Shown here in pieces: positions 42,008 to 50,433 of a stretch of DNA of 64,000 nt. Position numbers and translations under genes: made by a program. Where the stretch lies: assembly GCA_900547415.1 (NCBI GenBank), contig URGS01000003.1, forward strand, positions 1 through 64,000. Reading direction: 5' to 3'. The notes under the pieces are model-generated. The model did no database searches and was not told the origin of the DNA. It was given only the letters and a program-made list of their open reading frames with translations. Numbering within the stretch: the stretch's first letter is position 1; each line of letters starts with the position of its first letter. The stretch is from an uncultured Phascolarctobacterium sp. Its GTDB lineage: Bacteria; Bacillota; Negativicutes; Acidaminococcales; Acidaminococcaceae.

Positions 42008-43312
42008 ATGAAACTTAAAAAGATTTTAGCGGCAGGTCTCGTTTCCTTGTTTGCTATTGGTGCATTGGCTGGCTGCGGCGGTGACAAAAAAGCTGATAAA
42101 GCTGCTAGTGGTAAAAAAGTACAAATTGAGTACTGGCACGTAGCTGCAGAAAGCTTTGGTGGTGCAACTGTAAAAGAGCTGGTTGCAGATTTCAACAAGA
42201 ATAACCCTAACATTGAGGTTGTTGAAAAATATAACCCTGATATGTATAAGGGTCTGACTCAAAATCTGCAGGCTGCTATGGCATCTGGCAAGAATCCTGA
42301 CGTAGTACAAATGGGTTACTCCTTCCTGAACTACGCTGCTGAAAACTTTAAATATACCGATTTGAACGAAGCATTCAAAAATGCGGGCGACGCAAACTTT
42401 ATGAAAGACAACTATCTGCCCAACGTTCTGGAACTGGCTCAAACTGATGACGGCAAACAAATCGGTCTTCCTTATTCCGTAAGTGTTCCCGTACTGTTCT
42501 ATAACCCCGAAATCTTTAAGCAAGCTGGTCTGGATCCTGAAAATCCGCCTAAAACCTGGGCCGAAGTAACCGCAGCTGCTAAAACCATTAAAGAAAAAAC
42601 TGGCAATACCGGCTTCTTCATGCAAGAGTATGCTGATAACTGGACTCAGCAAGCACTCATCGAATCCAACGGTGGCCAAATGCTGAAAAAAGTTGACGGC
42701 AAAGTAGTTGCAGCTTTCGATACTCCGGAATCCGCTGAAGCATATCAAGTAATCGCTGACATGGTTAAAGACGGCACTGGCCTGCATGCTACCAACGAAG
42801 AAGGCTTCCAAGCTTATCTCAGCGGCAAGCTGGGTATGGTTTGCACCACTATTGGCAAACGTGCTAACTTTGAAAAGAGCGCTAAGTTCCCTGTAAAAGC
42901 AGCTCCGTTCCCGGCTTTTGAGGGTAAAGAAGTTAAAGTTCCTGCTGGTGGTAACTTCCTGATGGTATTCTCCAAAGATGCAGAAAAACAAAAAGCTGCT
43001 ATCGAGTTCATCAAATATCTGGAATCTCCTGCTGCTCTGGCTAAATGGAGCACCGGTACTGGTTACCTGCCGCCTCGCAAAGGTGTAGCTGAGGATCCTA
43101 ACGGCTTTAAAAAGCTGGTTGATGAAAACAAAAACATCCAAATGGCTCTGGATATGATGCCTATGGTAACCAAATGGGCAAGCTTCCCCGGTGCTAATGG
43201 TCTGCAAGCTGAACAACTGCTGATTGATGCTCGCGACATCATCCTTGGCGGTCAAAAGAGTGCTGCTGACGCACTGCACGAAACTGCTGAAAAAATCAAT
43301 AAGCTTCTCTAA
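42008..43312 (+). CDS. ABC transporter extracellular solute-binding lipoprotein (UgpB/MalE class)
   Basis: A 434-residue receptor. The signal peptide ends in lipobox LAGC with C23. The mature chain starts VQIEYWHVAAESFGGATVKE and shows the family 1 binding-protein pattern, e.g. NPDVVQMGYSFLNYAAE, GLPYSVSVPVLFYNPEIFKQ and GKLGMVCTTIGKR. It resembles glycerol-3-phosphate receptors in outline; sugar or phosphodiester substrates are plausible. GGAGG lies 10 bases before ATG 42008. A strong hairpin after the gene should raise its level over the permeases. Confidence 0.92.
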   Translation: MKLKKILAAGLVSLFAIGALAGCGGDKKADKAASGKKVQIEYWHVAAESFGGATVKELVADFNKNNPNIEVVEKYNPDMYKGLTQNLQAAMASGKNPDVVQMGYSFLNYAAENFKYTDLNEAFKNAGDANFMKDNYLPNVLELAQTDDGKQIGLPYSVSVPVLFYNPEIFKQAGLDPENPPKTWAEVTAAAKTIKEKTGNTGFFMQEYADNWTQQALIESNGGQMLKKVDGKVVAAFDTPESAEAYQVIADMVKDGTGLHATNEEGFQAYLSGKLGMVCTTIGKRANFEKSAKFPVKAAPFPAFEGKEVKVPAGGNFLMVFSKDAEKQKAAIEFIKYLESPAALAKWSTGTGYLPPRKGVAEDPNGFKKLVDENKNIQMALDMMPMVTKWASFPGANGLQAEQLLIDARDIILGGQKSAADALHETAEKINKLL

Positions 43313-43355
43313 TATTGACTGTGTGTAATTGATGGTCAAGACTGAGTAATTTGCC

Positions 43356-43390
43356 ATACCCCTGGCGAGCCTTTGGCCAGGGGTATTTCT
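43356..43390 (+). terminator. Partial terminator between binding protein and permease
   Basis: ATACCCCTGGC (43356-43366) pairs with GCCAGGGGTAT (43376-43386), an 11-bp perfect stem, followed by TTCTTT. Confidence 0.7.
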
Positions 43391-43424
43391 TTACTGTTAA
43401 AGCTGTTAGCTGAAAGGAGCGCAT

Positions 43425-44303
43425 ATGCGTAAAAATAATTTAGAGGTTTGTCTCTATCTGCTTCCTGCGGCTGTACTGTTTCTAGTATTTTTCTACTGGC
43501 CGCTGCTGCAGAATCTCTATCTTAGCTTCTTCTCCTGGAACATGGTAAGTCCTAACATGAAATTTGTAGGACTGGAAAACTATGTTGAGATTCTCACTAC
43601 TGCAGAGGTATTCAAGATTCTTCTGAATACAGTACTGTTTGTTGTTATTATGCTTATACTTAACTTTGTACTGCCTTATCTGTACTCCTACGTACTAGGT
43701 CATCTTGTGCATAAATGGACAGGCTTTTATCGTTCTGCACTGTTTTTGCCTGCAACTCTGTCTTTGGCAGTAGCAAGTATCCTTTTCCTGTGGATTTACA
43801 ATCCTCTGGCTGGTCCTATCAGCATCGTCCTGGACAGTGTTGGTATGGAATCTCCCCGTTGGTTCAAGGAAAACTATCTGGTAATTTTTGCAATCTGTAC
43901 AATTATTGCCTGGAAGGTTTTTGGCTACAACCTGATTGTTATGCTGGCAGCAATGGTTGCTGTTCCTAAAGAAATGATTGAGGCTGCAAAATTAGAAAAT
44001 GCTTCCAACTGGGTTATTTTTCGTCAAATCATCCTGCCCATGACCTCATCCACAGCACTTTATGTGTTTACTATTACCGTTGTTTTTGGTCTGCAATATG
44101 TTCTCGTACCGGTAAATATGCTGACACAGGGTGGTCCTGACCAAGGCAGCTCCAACCTCGTTTATATCATTTATCAGTACGCATTTACCTTTTTCCAGAC
44201 AGGTCGCGCTGCAGCCTATGCTGTAATTACCATGGTCTGCTATCTTGTCTTTTTAGTGGTGAAGCATAAATATCTGGATAAGAAGGTGTACTATGAAAAC
44301 TAA
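43425..44303 (+). CDS. ABC transporter permease, UgpA/MalF type
   Basis: A 292-residue inner-membrane subunit with about 6 helices. The first helix is LLPAAVLFLVFFYWPLLQNL. The coupling EAA loop is EAAKLENASNWVIFRQIILP. GAAxxPxE-type residues before it (MVAVPKEMIEAAKL) are as expected. GAAAGGAG precedes ATG 43425. It overlaps the next permease by 11 bases, so the two subunits are coupled in translation. Confidence 0.93.
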   Translation: MRKNNLEVCLYLLPAAVLFLVFFYWPLLQNLYLSFFSWNMVSPNMKFVGLENYVEILTTAEVFKILLNTVLFVVIMLILNFVLPYLYSYVLGHLVHKWTGFYRSALFLPATLSLAVASILFLWIYNPLAGPISIVLDSVGMESPRWFKENYLVIFAICTIIAWKVFGYNLIVMLAAMVAVPKEMIEAAKLENASNWVIFRQIILPMTSSTALYVFTITVVFGLQYVLVPVNMLTQGGPDQGSSNLVYIIYQYAFTFFQTGRAAAYAVITMVCYLVFLVVKHKYLDKKVYYEN

Positions 44304-45129
44304 GCTTGCAGAATTTAAGAATGAATGGCAGTATCATGCATTGCTGCTTTTGGCAGTGTTTTTGATGCTGTGGCCCATTATATTTATGCTTTCCACCTCC
44401 TTGAAAACTCTGGATCAGGTGTTTGAAGCAACTTTGAATCCTTTGCCGTTCCCTCCGACCTTTGACAACTATCTTATGGTATTAGAGGATTTCCCTTTAT
44501 TTACTTATATCTGGAATACCTTCTTCATTGCCATTGTTGTTACTGTCAGCAAAGCGGCAACCAGCGTTATGGCAGCTTTTGCCTTTGTGTACTACCAATT
44601 TAAATGCAAAGAAGCTATCTTTAACAGCATGCTGCTGACCTTCTTTATTCCTATTACCGTATTGGTAATGCCTAACTATCTGTTGATGGCAAAGCTAGGC
44701 CTGCTGGATACTCCATATGGCGTAATGCTGCCTGGTCTTGTTGATGGTATGGGTATTTTCCTGATGCGTCAAACCATGCGCGGTATTCCTAAACCGCTGC
44801 TAGAGGCTGCCGTACTTGATGGCGCAAAACCGCACCAAGTACTGTTCAAGGTTGTACTTCCCTTGATTAAGCCCTCTGTTTTGGCAATCTCCATTCTCTT
44901 CTTTATCAATTCCTGGAATGAATACTTCTGGCCCCTGCTGATTTTACAGGATAAGATGAATCTGACACTGCCTTTGGCGCTGCAAATGTTTATTAGTGCG
45001 GAGGGTGGCAGTGAATGGGGTGTAGCAATGGCAGTTGCAACCTTAACCAGTTTGCCTCCTTTGCTGCTCTATGGCTTCTGTCAGAAATTTATCATCAATA
45101 CATTTATGCAGGCTGGCGTGAAAGGATAA
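44293..45129 (+). CDS. ABC transporter permease, UgpE/MalG type
   Basis: A 278-residue partner permease with about 6 helices. The N-terminal helix is LLLLAVFLMLWPIIFMLSTS-like and is followed by LKTLDQVFEATLNPLPFPPT, a standard segment of MalG-type permeases. The EAA loop is LLEAAVLDGAKPHQVLFKVV and the conserved INSWNEYFWPLLIL follows. It forms the channel with the upstream permease. The ATPase gene begins 4 bases after its stop. Confidence 0.94.
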   Translation: MKTKLAEFKNEWQYHALLLLAVFLMLWPIIFMLSTSLKTLDQVFEATLNPLPFPPTFDNYLMVLEDFPLFTYIWNTFFIAIVVTVSKAATSVMAAFAFVYYQFKCKEAIFNSMLLTFFIPITVLVMPNYLLMAKLGLLDTPYGVMLPGLVDGMGIFLMRQTMRGIPKPLLEAAVLDGAKPHQVLFKVVLPLIKPSVLAISILFFINSWNEYFWPLLILQDKMNLTLPLALQMFISAEGGSEWGVAMAVATLTSLPPLLLYGFCQKFIINTFMQAGVKG

Positions 45130-45133
45130 TAAT

Positions 45134-46219
45134 ATGTCTAACGAAAATAGCATCATTTTTTCTCATGTAGATAAAGCTTACGGTAAAAATCCTCCTGTTG
45201 TTAAGGATTTGAATTTGGAAATCAGAAAGGGCGAAAGACTTATTCTTCTTGGACCATCTGGCTGCGGCAAAACCACTACCCTGCGTATGATTGCAGGCTT
45301 TGAAGAAATTACCCGCGGCGAGCTCTTAATGGATGGCAAGGTTGTAAATGACCTGGCTCCTGGTGAGCGCAACATTGCCATGGTTTTCCAAAGCTATGCT
45401 CTGTTCCCTCATCTGACAGTTTGGGAAAATATTACCTTTGGTTTGCGTCTGCAAAAGCTGCCTATGGACGAAATTGAAAAGCGTACCCGTCAGGCTATGG
45501 AAATTCTCCATCTTGAGGGCTATGAGAACAAGAAAACCCATGAGCTTTCTGGTGGTCAAAAGCAGCGTGTTGCTCTGTGCCGTGCACTGGTTAAGCAATC
45601 TCCGTACTTCCTGCTGGACGAGCCTTTGTCTAATTTGGACGCTAAGCTTCGTCAAAAAGCACGTACTGAGCTGGTTAAGATTCACGAAATGTTTAAGCCT
45701 ACCATGATTTATGTTACCCATGACCAGATTGAAGCTATGACTGTAGCTCAGCGTATTGCGGTTATGAATCAGGGTAAAATTCAACAGATTGATACTCCTT
45801 ATAATATTTATCACAATCCTGCCAATACCTTTGTTGCAACCTTTATCGGTTCTCCTGCAATGAACATCTTGCAGGGTGACGTTCAGGATGGTAAAATTGT
45901 CATTGGCAATAGCGTACTGACACCTCCTGCTGAAAAAGCAGCTCTGCTCAAAGGCAGAAGCAAGGTACAGTTTGGTCTGCGTCCTGAAGCGTGCACTCCT
46001 AAGTTTGAGAAGCCTATGGTTAACGGTACTGTAGACTTTATGGAAAACACTGGTAACCTGAAAACTGCAAGCCTGACCTTGTCCACTGGCGAAAGCTTCT
46101 ACATTCAGGACAGCAATCAGGATGTTCCTTTGGAAAAAGCAGTGGGCTTTGATTTCGATTGGCAGCATGTATGCCTTTTTGACAGCGAAACAGGTGTAAA
46201 TTTAGAGGTTGGTGAATAA
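45134..46219 (+). CDS. ABC transporter ATPase (UgpC/MalK/MsmX type)
   Basis: A 361-residue ATPase. Walker A GPSGCGKTT, Q-loop VFQSYALFPHLTV, signature LSGGQKQRVALCRALV, Walker B FLLDEPLSNLD and switch H in MIYVTHDQIEAMT are all present. The C-terminal third is the regulatory TOBE-type domain (FVATFIGSPAMNIL, then QFGLRPEA). It energises the two permeases just upstream. Such ATPases can be shared between several sugar importers. Confidence 0.95.
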   Translation: MSNENSIIFSHVDKAYGKNPPVVKDLNLEIRKGERLILLGPSGCGKTTTLRMIAGFEEITRGELLMDGKVVNDLAPGERNIAMVFQSYALFPHLTVWENITFGLRLQKLPMDEIEKRTRQAMEILHLEGYENKKTHELSGGQKQRVALCRALVKQSPYFLLDEPLSNLDAKLRQKARTELVKIHEMFKPTMIYVTHDQIEAMTVAQRIAVMNQGKIQQIDTPYNIYHNPANTFVATFIGSPAMNILQGDVQDGKIVIGNSVLTPPAEKAALLKGRSKVQFGLRPEACTPKFEKPMVNGTVDFMENTGNLKTASLTLSTGESFYIQDSNQDVPLEKAVGFDFDWQHVCLFDSETGVNLEVGE

Positions 46220-46223
46220 TAGC

Positions 46224-46979
46224 ATGAAAGTAGCTATCAGTGATTTACTGTTTCCTGGCTTTACCAAATTCCAACTGCGCAATTTGGACAAAAGCTATGG
46301 TATTGAATTCTTTTATGAGTTTGGCAAGGATTATTATTGGGATGAGGAGCTGGAGTCCTGGGGGGAACGCTGCCTTTCCATCCATGGTCCCTGTGTGGCA
46401 ATTAATCTTGCAGATCCTGCTCATGTTGACTATGCACGTATTTTCAGTAAGACCTTTGCGTACGCTAAAAAGTGCGGTGCAGAATTTGTTGTTGTGCATA
46501 CTAACGAGCTGTGGTCCGGTGACAGAAAGGCTATTCAAGAGCTGGTAATTAAGCGCCTTGAAGACATTATGCTGTTGGCTGAGAAAAACGGCGTAAAGAT
46601 GGTTATTGAAAATGTAGGCCTGCGTACCAAAGACAGTGTACTCTTCAATCGCAGCGAATTCTTTGCTCTGTTTGACCGTTTCCCTAAAGCTGGTGCACTG
46701 CTTGACGTAGGTCATGCTCATGTAAATGGCTGGGATGTAGCTGATACCGTTAGAGTATTGGGCGATCGTCTTGTTGCCTGCCATGTACATGATAACGATG
46801 GCAATGGCGATGCTCATCTTCCTGTAGATCAGGGCAATGTTGACTGGAACGGCTATTTTGCAGCTGTTAAGGAATGTGCTCCTAAATCCGTACAGGTTAT
46901 GGAATACTGCTGTGGCTTTGCAGATACTGCTTCTCTGGAAAAGCATCTTGATGAGCTGCATAACCAATATGGTCTGTAA
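46224..46979 (+). CDS. Sugar phosphate isomerase/epimerase-like TIM-barrel protein
   Basis: A 251-residue AP-endonuclease-2 type TIM barrel. Metal-ligand candidates are the E in MVIENVG, D and H in LLDVGHAHVNG, H in CHVHDNDGNGDAHLPV and E in QVMEYCCG. LSIHGPCVAINLADP and FVVVHTNELW are typical strands. Its place as the last gene of the ABC operon suggests it processes the imported compound; the substrate is unknown. ATG 46224 is 4 bases after the ATPase stop; an in-frame TTG at 46209 overlaps that gene and is less likely. Confidence 0.85.
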   Translation: MKVAISDLLFPGFTKFQLRNLDKSYGIEFFYEFGKDYYWDEELESWGERCLSIHGPCVAINLADPAHVDYARIFSKTFAYAKKCGAEFVVVHTNELWSGDRKAIQELVIKRLEDIMLLAEKNGVKMVIENVGLRTKDSVLFNRSEFFALFDRFPKAGALLDVGHAHVNGWDVADTVRVLGDRLVACHVHDNDGNGDAHLPVDQGNVDWNGYFAAVKECAPKSVQVMEYCCGFADTASLEKHLDELHNQYGL

Positions 46980-47003
46980 TTGGAATAAGTATTTTCTTTC
47001 TTA

Positions 47004-47045
47004 AAAAAGTTTATCCGCATATTTTGCGGATAAGCTTTTTTTATT
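47004..47045. terminator. Intrinsic terminator of the ABC operon
   Basis: TTATCCGCA (47011-47019) pairs with TGCGGATAA (47025-47033). An A run sits before the stem and CTTTTTTT after it. Confidence 0.85.
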
Positions 47046-47104
47046 TTCAGCCATAGCGTATAATAAAGATTAAGCTACATTTTTGTAGCAGGGAGGATTT
47101 ATAT

Positions 47105-48484
47105 ATGAAAAAAATTTTGACCGCTATGGTGTTTTTTATTTATAGCGTGCTGATGGCTGTTCCTGCAGGAGCAAGCAGTCTTAATGTCAGCAAGGCTTAT
47201 CTTGACAGCTATTTTACTGCTATTGCGGCTGCGTCCTGCGTAGGTGTTTATCTGCCGGAACGCTCCAGTGAATTTAGCTATCTGCGCAGCTATGGCTGGG
47301 ATATAGAGCCTAAGGTTGCTACTGATGGTGATGTAGAGACAAATTTTGCTATTGCTGAGAATTATTTTCCTGAAATAGGCAAGCGTGTTTTTCTGGTTAC
47401 CTTTAGAGGCAGTGCTTCAGGCGGTGACTGGAAGCAAAATTTTAAAACTCACCAGGTTTTATTTGGTGGCAGTGATATTGCATCAATGGAAGCCATTGCT
47501 CGGGAGGACGTACCTGATAAGGCACCTGCTGTTCACGCGGGCTTTAACGAGTATACTTTGGCTATGATGAAGACCTCTGTTCTGGATGCTAATGGTAATT
47601 TCCGCAGTGTATTCAAGACTGCATTAGAGGACCCAAATACATTTTTGGTAATCACTGGTCACAGCCTTGGCGGTGCAGCAGCAACTCTCTTAGGTGAGCG
47701 GCTTGTAAGCCTGGGAATGCCTAAGGACCGCTTTATGGTTATTACTTTCGGAGCTCCTGCTGTTGGCAATGCTGCTTTTGCAGAAGCCTATGGCGATAAG
47801 ATTAATCTGCTGCGTATTTCTAATCGCCGAGACCCTGTACCTGGAAGTCTGCAAACCTTCTTTGGCGGCTATAAGCAGTTTGGTGAAAAAATCAATTATT
47901 CCATGACTGCAAAGGTAAGCAGTGTACAGCATGATATGACTATGTACTTTGATTACAGTGTTAACCAGCTTTATAAACGCTTTGATGAAGAGGTTGCTGC
48001 CGGACGTTTAAGGGAATTTCCTAACGAGAGAATCACTAATGGGATTCCTAAGGTGGCTATATGGGTAGCTGCTCCAGAGAAGCTGGATTATGTGGCCTAT
48101 GTAACTGATATTAAGCGTATGCTGATAGACGAATATAGGAGAGTTCTTCCTTCTTATATTGTTCTTGATAAAGCTCTGCATGTTTCAGCAGGCCATGTAG
48201 ATGAGCTGGAATATAAGAGTCGTTTAGCCGGTGCTGATTACATCATTGTATGTGGTATTGATGGACGCCGGTCACGAGAACAAAATTATTGGTATTTGGA
48301 GCTGCAGCAAAGTATCTTTACTTCTGACGGTAAAATGCTGAGTATGGCAAGCTTCGGCAAAAAGGTAGCTCCTGGAATAGGTAATATTCAGGCAGCAGGT
48401 GAAGATTTTGTCGAGGCTAAGGCGGAGCTGCATAAGCAGCTGCCTTTTGTAATTATGCAGCAAGCACCAAGAATTAGAGAATAG
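47105..48484 (+). CDS. Secreted lipase, class 3 family
   Basis: A 459-residue protein with an N-terminal signal peptide (MKKILTAMVFFIYSVLMAVP, cleaved near AGA). The alpha/beta hydrolase domain has FRGSASGGDWKQNF and the nucleophile elbow GHSLGG with S187, then FGAPAVGN, SNRRDPVPG (catalytic D) and SSVQHDM with the catalytic H. Class 3 lipases hydrolyse acylglycerols or phospholipids outside the cytoplasm. The last 130 residues form an extra domain of unknown role. GGGAGG lies before ATG 47105, and a -10 TATAAT is seen at 47059-47064. Confidence 0.88.
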   Translation: MKKILTAMVFFIYSVLMAVPAGASSLNVSKAYLDSYFTAIAAASCVGVYLPERSSEFSYLRSYGWDIEPKVATDGDVETNFAIAENYFPEIGKRVFLVTFRGSASGGDWKQNFKTHQVLFGGSDIASMEAIAREDVPDKAPAVHAGFNEYTLAMMKTSVLDANGNFRSVFKTALEDPNTFLVITGHSLGGAAATLLGERLVSLGMPKDRFMVITFGAPAVGNAAFAEAYGDKINLLRISNRRDPVPGSLQTFFGGYKQFGEKINYSMTAKVSSVQHDMTMYFDYSVNQLYKRFDEEVAAGRLREFPNERITNGIPKVAIWVAAPEKLDYVAYVTDIKRMLIDEYRRVLPSYIVLDKALHVSAGHVDELEYKSRLAGADYIIVCGIDGRRSREQNYWYLELQQSIFTSDGKMLSMASFGKKVAPGIGNIQAAGEDFVEAKAELHKQLPFVIMQQAPRIRE

Positions 48485-48494
48485 AGGCGATACT

Positions 48495-49130
48495 ATGAGT
48501 TTAGATAAACTGGCTTTGGAGCTGCAAAAGTGTCAGCAATGTCTCTTGCACAAGGATGCAATAGGTACAGTAGGCTGGTTTGGCAATCCTGAAAGTCCAT
48601 TGGTTTTTGTAGGTGAGGGCCCTGGCGGTGTGGAGGATGAGTACGGCTGTCCTCTTATTGGACCTTCGGGACAGCTGCTGGACAAGGCTTTGTGGGCAGC
48701 AAAAATGACTAGAGACAGGGTTCTGACTACTAATGTTATAAAATGTCGTCCCAAGGGCAACAGGACTCCTGACATTGCTGAGGCTGAGTTTTGCGGCAAG
48801 CTGTGGCTGGAGCGTGAGTTAGCAATTATTAAGCCTAAAGTTATTGTGGCTCTTGGAGGTGTAGCACTGCACTTTTTAGGCAGTCCTGACATGCGCATTA
48901 CACGCGACAGAGGGCAATGGTTTAAGACAGCTCAGGGCTTTGACTGCATTGCTACCTATCACCCTGCTTATTTGCTCAGACTATATGGCAAGCAGCAGAT
49001 TGCTGCTAAGTGGGACGTTTTTCACGATTTAGAGGCTGCGCGAGACAGGGCGGCGGCGCTGGCACCTGATTATGAATTTATGTCTGAGACAAAACCGGAT
49101 TTGTTTAAGCTATTCAAAAAAAGAATGTAA
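48495..49130 (+). CDS. Uracil-DNA glycosylase, type 4 (iron-sulfur)
   Basis: Removes uracil from DNA for base-excision repair; 211 residues. The four cluster cysteines are visible: C13 and C16 (KCQQC), C84 (VIKCRPKGNR) and C100 (EFCGKLWL). Motif 1 is GEGPGGVEDEYGCPLIGPSG and motif 2 is YHPAYLLR. The C-terminal 30 residues are variable. It starts 10 bases after the lipase stop, so it may be co-transcribed with it, and is followed by a strong terminator. Confidence 0.93.
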   Translation: MSLDKLALELQKCQQCLLHKDAIGTVGWFGNPESPLVFVGEGPGGVEDEYGCPLIGPSGQLLDKALWAAKMTRDRVLTTNVIKCRPKGNRTPDIAEAEFCGKLWLERELAIIKPKVIVALGGVALHFLGSPDMRITRDRGQWFKTAQGFDCIATYHPAYLLRLYGKQQIAAKWDVFHDLEAARDRAAALAPDYEFMSETKPDLFKLFKKRM

Positions 49131-49137
49131 ATTTTTG

Positions 49138-49163
49138 AGGCAGGGCAAAAGCTCTGCCTTTTT
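49138..49163 (+). terminator. Intrinsic terminator
   Basis: AGGCAGGGC (49138-49146) pairs, with one wobble, with GCTCTGCCT (49151-49159) around an AAAA loop, then TTTT. An extended -10, TGCTATAAT (49165-49173), follows at once and probably starts the chromate transporter transcript. Confidence 0.8.
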
Positions 49164-49208
49164 ATGCTATAATATTTCTAATCCCGATTTTAGAAGGAAG
49201 TGTTATTT

Positions 49209-49784
49209 TTGCAAACAACCGTTGACGTTAACGTAGATAAGGAGTTTTATTGGAAACTTTTTAAATCAACCTTTGTTATCAGTGCCTTTACTATTGGTGG
49301 CGGTTTTGTTATTATTCCGCTGCTGAAAGCCAAGTTTGTCGATGAATATGGCTGGCTTAATGACAAGGAAGCACTGAATTTGGTTGCTATTGCTCAGTCT
49401 GCTCCTGGAGTAGTTGCTGCAAATGCAGCTATTAGTATGGGCTATCGCATGGCAGGATTTAAGGGCTCTCTGGTAGCTCTTTTGGCAACGGTACTGCCGC
49501 CTTTGATTACGCTGAGCATTATTTCCTATTGCTACGATTTTTTCGCTTCCAACCAATACATTCAGTTAATGCTGAAGGGTATGCAATGTGGCGCAACAGC
49601 TATAATTCTTAATGTAGCACTTGATCTGCTCATTAAGGAGTGGAAGAAAAAGCTGCTGATTCCATTGCTGATCATAGTTGGAACCTTTGTTGCCAATTAT
49701 TTTTTTGATATTAATTTGATGTACGCAATTTTGATTGACGCTCTTATTGGCTTCTTCCTCCTGCGTGACAAAAAATATGCGTAA
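49209..49784 (+). CDS. Chromate transporter subunit (short ChrA, first half)
   Basis: A 191-residue single CHR domain with about 5-6 helices. FTIGGGFVIIPLLKAKFVDE and LVAIAQSAPGVVAANAAISM are the conserved motifs of chromate ion transporters. Short CHR proteins occur as adjacent pairs that act together. Start: TTG 49209 lies 8 bases after AAGGAAG; a GTG at 49200 is in frame but overlaps that site. It is followed 12 bases later by the second half. The physiological substrate may be another oxyanion. Confidence 0.88.
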   Translation: MQTTVDVNVDKEFYWKLFKSTFVISAFTIGGGFVIIPLLKAKFVDEYGWLNDKEALNLVAIAQSAPGVVAANAAISMGYRMAGFKGSLVALLATVLPPLITLSIISYCYDFFASNQYIQLMLKGMQCGATAIILNVALDLLIKEWKKKLLIPLLIIVGTFVANYFFDINLMYAILIDALIGFFLLRDKKYA

Positions 49785-49796
49785 GGAGGCGTAAGC

Positions 49797-50363
49797 ATGA
49801 TTTATTGGGAGCTTTTTTGGAGCTTTGTTCAGGTTGGCGCCTTTTGTGTTGGCGGTGGCTATGCTTCTATGCCGTTGATTCAGGAGCAGGTTATTGATAT
49901 TCATGGCTGGCTGACTATGCAGCAATTTATAGATATTTTTACAATATCTCAAATGACCCCAGGACCGATTGGTATTAATGCAGCAACCTTTGTTGGTACT
50001 AAGGTTGCAGGTATTCCCGGTGCCATAGCTGCAACGGCTGGCTTTGTATTTCCTTCAGTTATCATTGTGCTGATAATTTCTAAATTGTTTTTCAAGTATG
50101 GTGATATTGGTCCCATTCGTGGTATTTTAAATGGTTTACGTCCTGCTGTAGTTGCACTTATCTGTTCTGCCAGCGTTGGCTTTGTGCTTTTGGCACTGTG
50201 GAATACAGAAAGTCTTCCTACAGATTTTACTAAGGTTGATTTAATAGGCTGTATTGTTCTGCCTCTGTCTCTGATTGGCGTGCGTATGAAGCTGGGCGTA
50301 ATCCGCTTACTGCTTCTTTCGGGCTGCTTGGGACTTATTCTGGGCGTGTTTGGTATCAGATAG
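49797..50363 (+). CDS. Chromate transporter subunit (short ChrA, second half)
   Basis: A 188-residue CHR-domain partner: FCVGGGYASMPLIQEQVIDI and FTISQMTPGPIGINAATFVG are the matching motifs. It has about 5-6 helices, ending GCLGLILGVFGIR. AAGGAGG precedes ATG 49797. It is paired with the gene just upstream; together they equal one long ChrA. A bidirectional terminator follows. Confidence 0.88.
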   Translation: MIYWELFWSFVQVGAFCVGGGYASMPLIQEQVIDIHGWLTMQQFIDIFTISQMTPGPIGINAATFVGTKVAGIPGAIAATAGFVFPSVIIVLIISKLFFKYGDIGPIRGILNGLRPAVVALICSASVGFVLLALWNTESLPTDFTKVDLIGCIVLPLSLIGVRMKLGVIRLLLLSGCLGLILGVFGIR

Positions 50364-50375
50364 CATATGTGAATT

Positions 50376-50433
50376 AAAAAGACTCACTAGCCTTAAGGAG
50401 TATCATATCACCTTAGGGTTAGTGAGTCTTTGT
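50376..50433. terminator. Bidirectional terminator between convergent genes
   Basis: GACTCACTAGCCTTAAGG (50381-50398) pairs with CCTTAGGGTTAGTGAGTC (50411-50428), with minor mismatches; A run before and T run after. It ends the chromate genes and the minus-strand DUF4127 gene, whose stop codon (50419-50421) lies in the stem. Confidence 0.85.
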
